Below are positions 62,411-64,000 of a stretch of DNA of 64,000 nucleotides, piece by piece; within the stretch, counting starts at the first letter, position 1; each line of letters opens with the position of its first letter. Origin of the DNA: JAWVFM01 sp963843315 (lineage in GTDB: Bacteria; Actinomycetota; Thermoleophilia; Solirubrobacterales; 70-9); NCBI GenBank assembly GCA_963843315.1, contig CAWJJU010000005.1, forward strand, positions 248,001-312,000, written 5' to 3'. The notes beneath the pieces are model-generated. The model made no database searches and was not told where the DNA came from. It saw only the letters and a program-made list of their open reading frames with translations. The position numbers and the translations under genes are program-made.

Positions 62411-63414
62411 GCGGTGCCCTCCCCGCCCGGCCCTGCGGCCAGGCGCTCCTCCTCGGCAACCGCCACATGCAGCCGCTCGAGGAACAGCGCGAACCCGGCC
62501 GCCGGCAGCGGCCGGCCGAAGCGGCTCATCAGCTCGTCGTAGCGACCGCCGCCGCCCAGGATGTGGCCGAGCGCCGGGTCGTAGACCTCCAGGATGGCGC
62601 CGGTGTAGTAGCCCAGGTCGCGCAGCAGGCCGAGGTCGACGCGCACGCGGCCGGCGGCGCCCATGGCCTCGAGCGAGTCGAGGGTCGCCTCCAGCCGGGC
62701 AAGCGCTCGAGTTGCCGCGTCGCCGCCCATGGCGCGAGCCTCGTCGAGGACTTCGCGCCCGCCCCGCATGGCGGGCAGCCTCAGCAGCGTCTCGGCCTCG
62801 CCGGCGCCCAGGCCGAGGGCGCGGACCTCGCGCTCGAGGCCGACGAGGTCGTGCTCGGCGAGGCGGTCGAGCACGGCGATGCGGGCATCGGGCGCAGCGC
62901 CCATGTCCTCGAGGAGCTGGCGGTAGAGGTCGGCGTCCCCCAGCCCGACGACGGCGCGCGAGAGGCCCGCCGCGTCGAGCGCGCTCGCCAGGACCGCGAT
63001 CACCTCGGCGGTGCCCGCCGGGGCGTCGGTCCCGACCAATTCGATTCCCGCCTGGGTGAACTCGCGCATCTGGCCGCGCTGCGGGCGCACCGCCCGGTAG
63101 GCCTTGCTCACGTAGAAGAAGCGAAACGGCGGCTCCTCGGTGGCGTAGCGGTCGGCCACCACCCTCGCAATCGGGATCGTCATGTCCGAGCGCATCGCGA
63201 CCACGTCGCCCTGCTCGTCGAAGAAGCGGTGCGCGCTGGGGGCGCCCCGCTCGTCGCCGCGCGCGAGCACGTCCTCGTACTCGATTGTGGGCGTCGAGAC
63301 CTCGCCGTAGCCGCGAGCCTCGAACACGCCCACAAGCGCAGCCTCGAGGCGGCGCAGCTCGCGCATCTCGTCAGGCAGGATGTCCCGGGACCCGGGTGGC
63401 GTCGGATGGGTCAT
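62407..63414 (-). CDS. hisZ: ATP phosphoribosyltransferase regulatory subunit HisZ
   Basis: 335 residues, HisRS-like without the anticodon-binding domain. Motif-2-like MTIPIARVVADRY and FFYVSKAYRAVRPQRGQMREF and late YYTGAILEVYDP ... LGGGGRYDELMSRFG are clear. A true HisS would be about 420 aa. It forms the octameric complex with HisG. Confidence 0.93.
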   Translation of the reverse strand: MTHPTPPGSRDILPDEMRELRRLEAALVGVFEARGYGEVSTPTIEYEDVLARGDERGAPSAHRFFDEQGDVVAMRSDMTIPIARVVADRYATEEPPFRFFYVSKAYRAVRPQRGQMREFTQAGIELVGTDAPAGTAEVIAVLASALDAAGLSRAVVGLGDADLYRQLLEDMGAAPDARIAVLDRLAEHDLVGLEREVRALGLGAGEAETLLRLPAMRGGREVLDEARAMGGDAATRALARLEATLDSLEAMGAAGRVRVDLGLLRDLGYYTGAILEVYDPALGHILGGGGRYDELMSRFGRPLPAAGFALFLERLHVAVAEEERLAAGPGGEGTA

Positions 63415-63426
63415 CGCGATGCCGCC

Positions 63427-64000
63427 TCAGGCGTGGACCGGCTCGACCGACACGCGCTCGATGCGCGCGCCCAGGTCCCGCAGCCGCTCCTCGATGCGCT
63501 CGTAGCCGCGGTCGATCTGAACCACGTTGCCGATCTCGGACGTCCCGTCCGCCGCAAGGGCCGCGATGAGCATCGCCATGCCGGCCCGGATGTCGGGGCT
63601 CTCGACTCGCTCGCCGTGAAGACGGCTCGGACCGCTCACGATCGCCCGGTGGGGATCGCACAGCGTGATCCGAGCGCCCATCGCGACCAGCTTGTCGACG
63701 AAGAACAGACGGTTCTCGAACATCTTCTCGAAGATCAGGATCGTCCCGTTCGCCTGCGTCGCGAGCGCGAGCGCGATCGACGTGAGGTCGGCCGGGAAGG
63801 CGGGCCAGGGCCCATCGTCGATCTTGGGGATCGCGTCGCCGACGTCGTCGAGGACGACGAGGTCCTGCTCGGGCGGGACGAGGATGTCCTCGCCCTCGAC
63901 GTGAGTCTCCAGGCCCAGGCGCCGGAACTGGCGGCGGATGGTCACCAGGTCCTCCGGCGCCGTGTCGCGGATCCGCAGCTCGCCGCGGGTCGCGGCGGCG
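63427..64000 (-). CDS. murA: UDP-N-acetylglucosamine 1-carboxyvinyltransferase, 3' part only
   Basis: The last about 190 codons of MurA, the first committed enzyme of peptidoglycan synthesis; the gene continues past the right edge. Visible family parts are WPAFPADLTSIALALATQ (with the conserved PAFP-D), ILIFEKMFENRLFFVDKL and SPDIRAGMAMLIAALAADG. hisZ begins 12 nt after its stop. Confidence 0.95.
   Translation of the reverse strand, partial: AAATRGELRIRDTAPEDLVTIRRQFRRLGLETHVEGEDILVPPEQDLVVLDDVGDAIPKIDDGPWPAFPADLTSIALALATQANGTILIFEKMFENRLFFVDKLVAMGARITLCDPHRAIVSGPSRLHGERVESPDIRAGMAMLIAALAADGTSEIGNVVQIDRGYERIEERLRDLGARIERVSVEPVHA

Overview
The window is high-GC, densely coding bacterial DNA with many GTG/TTG starts and 1-4 nt stop/start overlaps. 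Gene content points to an actinobacterium, most likely the deep-branching Thermoleophilia/Solirubrobacterales type: MurT/GatD, SepF, wax-ester synthase, a GarA-like FHA protein beside a MerR regulator, an RsiG-like protein, HisZ with short HisG, and several exported proteins carrying the small cysteine-containing tail modules common there. This placement is inference from gene content only.

Layout. 1-4.4 kb: a partial exported repeat protein, an SDR, hflX-dut and a REP-associated transposase flanked by GGGGTC/GACCCC palindromes. 4.4-8.9 kb (minus): a translationally coupled string methyltransferase - lipid kinase - murT - methyltransferase - gatD. 8.9-15.8 kb: cyclophilin lipoprotein, hydrolase, acyl-ACP thioesterase, YqgE, a thioredoxin/CcdA pair, and an RlpA-like exported enzyme preceded by a probable c-di-AMP (ydaO/yuaA) riboswitch. 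16-24 kb: wax ester synthase, RDD protein, purU, an MMPL-like transporter, an HTH/anti-sigma-like membrane protein and an alkyl-DHAP-synthase-like flavoenzyme. 24-28.5 kb (minus): proS, pgsA, then a promoter driving an RsiG-like protein, a GarA-like FHA protein and a MerR regulator.

28.5-51.9 kb holds the classical essential string rpsB-tsf-pyrH-frr-uppS-cdsA-dxr-rseP-ispG-proS, all on the minus strand and in the usual order, interrupted by blocks of accessory genes: exported propeller, lectin and tail-module proteins, a TetR/AhpD pair with two operators, an amine oxidase, an aldolase/kinase pair, an acyl-CoA ligase and endonuclease IV. 49.6-56 kb (minus) is a division and housekeeping string: cca, deacetylase, pgeF, yggS, sepF, proC, yggT, lspA, rluD. 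56-57.4 kb is a PQQ-propeller protein. 57.4-63.4 kb (minus) is a compact histidine operon hisZ-G-D-B-H-A-(82-aa gene)-F, followed at the edge by the 3' part of murA.

Quality caution. Around 30 single-base frameshifts interrupt otherwise well conserved genes. They are concentrated at about 44.5-51.3 kb, including rpsB, tsf and pyrH, which cannot all be pseudogenes. I read them as sequence errors and give full gene extents across them. No tRNA, 5S/16S/23S rRNA or CRISPR array was seen.
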